Shown here one piece after another: positions 62,812 through 64,000 of a DNA stretch of 64,000 nucleotides. The notes below the pieces were generated by a model. That model had not been told where the DNA came from. It did no database searches and saw only the letters and a program-made list of their open reading frames with translations. The stretch's first letter is position 1. Every line of letters starts with the position of its first letter. The position numbers were made by a program, and so were the translations under genes. Source of the DNA: Pedobacter miscanthi (lineage in GTDB: Bacteria > Bacteroidota > Bacteroidia > Sphingobacteriales > Sphingobacteriaceae); contig NZ_QNQU01000001.1 of the NCBI RefSeq assembly GCF_003315595.1, positions 1-64,000 on the forward strand, written 5' to 3'.

Positions 62812-64000
62812 CTATCTTAAAGATCTGAAAGCCTTTCTAAGTTCCTCTGCCAAAAGCTGGGGCTCCTCCCAGGCAGCAAAGTGGCCGCCTCGATCTACCT
62901 CGTTGAAGTAGATCAGGTTATGGTAATTGCGCTGCGCCCAGCTTTTAGGTGCCCTATATATCTCGCCCGGAAAAACTGTAACAGCTACAGGCGTTGAAAG
63001 ATCGATGGCATTGAAGTTGTTTGAATGGTCTTCCCAATAGATTCTGGCCGAAGAGGTGGAAGTATTAGTTAGCCAGTATAGGGAGATATCATCCAGCATT
63101 TCGTCTCTGGTCAGTGATTTTTCAGGGTTTCCACCAGAAAAGGTCCAACCGATGAATTCATCATAAATCCATGCTGCCTGACCTACTGGAGTATCAGATA
63201 GCGAGTATCCCAAAGTCTGTGGACGGGTTACCATCATTCCTGAATACCCTGTACTGTTTTTATAAAAGGCATCCAGGGTTTGATATGCAAGTTTCTCTTT
63301 GGCCGAAAGCCCGGCAGGTGCTCTCTCCCCATTGGTCAATGCCCTTGCGATTTCGGCAGGGACAGTTGCCGGCATGTTAACATGGATACCCATCAGGCCT
63401 TTTACATGCTGAATGGCCATGCGCTGAGAAATTACCGAACCGCAGTCACCGCCTTGGGAAACATACTTTTTGTAGCCCAATCTTTCCATCAGTTCTGCCC
63501 AGGCAAGCCCAATATGATCTGAACCCCAACCTTTTACTGTTGGCTTACCGGAAAATCCAAAACCAGGGATGGAAGGAATAACCAGATCAAAGGCATCTTC
63601 GGCCTTGCCACCGTAAGCGGTCGGATCGGTTAGCGGTCCAATGATTTTTAATAGTTCAAATACAGAACCCGGCCAACCATGGGTCATGATCATAGGCATG
63701 GCGTTCGGGTGCTTTGAGCGGACGTGGATGAAGTGGATGTCCACCCCATCGATAGTGGTAATAAACTGGGGATAGGCATTTAGCTTCGCTTCCGCTTTTC
63801 TCCAATCATAACCGTTACCCCAGTAGTTCATCAGGTCCCGGAATTTTTCAAGTTTTACCCCTTGCGACTGATCGGTTACTGTTTCTTTATCCGGAAAGCG
63901 GGTAGCGGAAATCCGCTGGCGCATATCATCAATGGCTTGCTGAGGAACGTTAACGTGAAATGGCCGGATTAATTTATCGTTACCGGGCTGCGGTCCTGTT
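62812..64000 (-). CDS. Epoxide hydrolase, 5' end outside the window
   Basis: The frame is open from the stop at 62812 to the end of the window, so the true start lies beyond 64000. The first visible residues (IRPFHVNVPQQAIDDMR; TRFPDKETVTDQSQGV) are the epoxide-hydrolase N-terminal domain. Then come HGWPGSVFELLKI, the nucleophile Asp in QGGDCGSVIS and the His in DRGGHFAAWEEP. It should hydrolyse epoxides to diols. Confidence 0.9.
   Translation of the reverse strand, partial: TGPQPGNDKLIRPFHVNVPQQAIDDMRQRISATRFPDKETVTDQSQGVKLEKFRDLMNYWGNGYDWRKAEAKLNAYPQFITTIDGVDIHFIHVRSKHPNAMPMIMTHGWPGSVFELLKIIGPLTDPTAYGGKAEDAFDLVIPSIPGFGFSGKPTVKGWGSDHIGLAWAELMERLGYKKYVSQGGDCGSVISQRMAIQHVKGLMGIHVNMPATVPAEIARALTNGERAPAGLSAKEKLAYQTLDAFYKNSTGYSGMMVTRPQTLGYSLSDTPVGQAAWIYDEFIGWTFSGGNPEKSLTRDEMLDDISLYWLTNTSTSSARIYWEDHSNNFNAIDLSTPVAVTVFPGEIYRAPKSWAQRNYHNLIYFNEVDRGGHFAAWEEPQLLAEELRKAFRSLR

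Noticed and set aside
1..64000. CRISPR arrays, tRNA or rRNA genes
   Set aside because: I looked for evenly spaced identical repeats, tRNA T-loop/anticodon patterns and rRNA motifs and found none. The only regular arrays are the 20-23 bp IS21-like end units, which lack spacers.

Overview
The window looks like chromosomal DNA of a Sphingobacteriaceae bacterium (Pedobacter or Mucilaginibacter type, phylum Bacteroidota). The reasons are the AT-leaning composition, TlpA/DUF4369-type exported thioredoxins, paired LytTR/LytS regulators, a PaoABC-like molybdenum oxidoreductase, an LpxR-like outer-membrane protein and small double-glycine-leader peptides. I see no tRNA, rRNA, CRISPR array, intact transposase, integrase or origin.

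Left part (1-8.2 kb): a patchy accessory stretch. An exported thioredoxin is followed by small secreted or lipoprotein genes and broken pieces, including the remnant of a polymorphic-toxin-like metallopeptidase with an HEFVH motif, then a serine hydrolase, an SDR and a two-gene block of small ORFs with a bacteriocin-type leader. 8.4-19.2 kb: cytoplasmic alpha-amylase, DUF2252 protein, a decayed regulatory-domain protein, an EamA exporter, an LpxR-like deacylase, two divergent small ORFs and a three-gene aldehyde/xanthine-type oxidoreductase operon. 20-22.5 kb: a class-C-like serine hydrolase and an AraC regulator with membrane segments.

Centre (23.1-32 kb): the most unusual region. A two-gene operon encodes a 591-aa protein whose N-terminus resembles the P47/OrfX TULIP lipid-binding family and a 1161-aa protein with a propeller-like N-half and long amphipathic helices. 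I recognise no described bacterial system with this pair. Right of it is a rearranged area: a 0.67-kb direct duplication carries a small secreted-protein gene (one intact, one dead copy) and two complementary broken copies of a DUF3592-like membrane protein, with IS21-like end arrays that have lost their transposase.

32.5-46 kb: a multi-PAS sensor kinase, an envelope-stress-like operon (holin-like, YihY/BrkB, MscS), a pseudogene, a divergent YeiH/LysR pair with a candidate T-N11-A operator, and an ABC exporter operon with a NEW3 protein. 46.5-54.2 kb: two LytTR/LytS pairs flank a cold-shock gene, a TspO-like protein, an Ohr-like protein without its peroxidatic cysteine, and a Thr-rich 57-aa ORF antisense between regulator and kinase. 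54.2-64 kb: a detoxification/oxidation cluster of SDR, AraC regulator, aldehyde dehydrogenase, P460/haem proteins (one frameshifted), three alpha/beta hydrolases and a DoxX protein. The last hydrolase runs off the window end.

All functions are read from motifs by eye. No database search was run.
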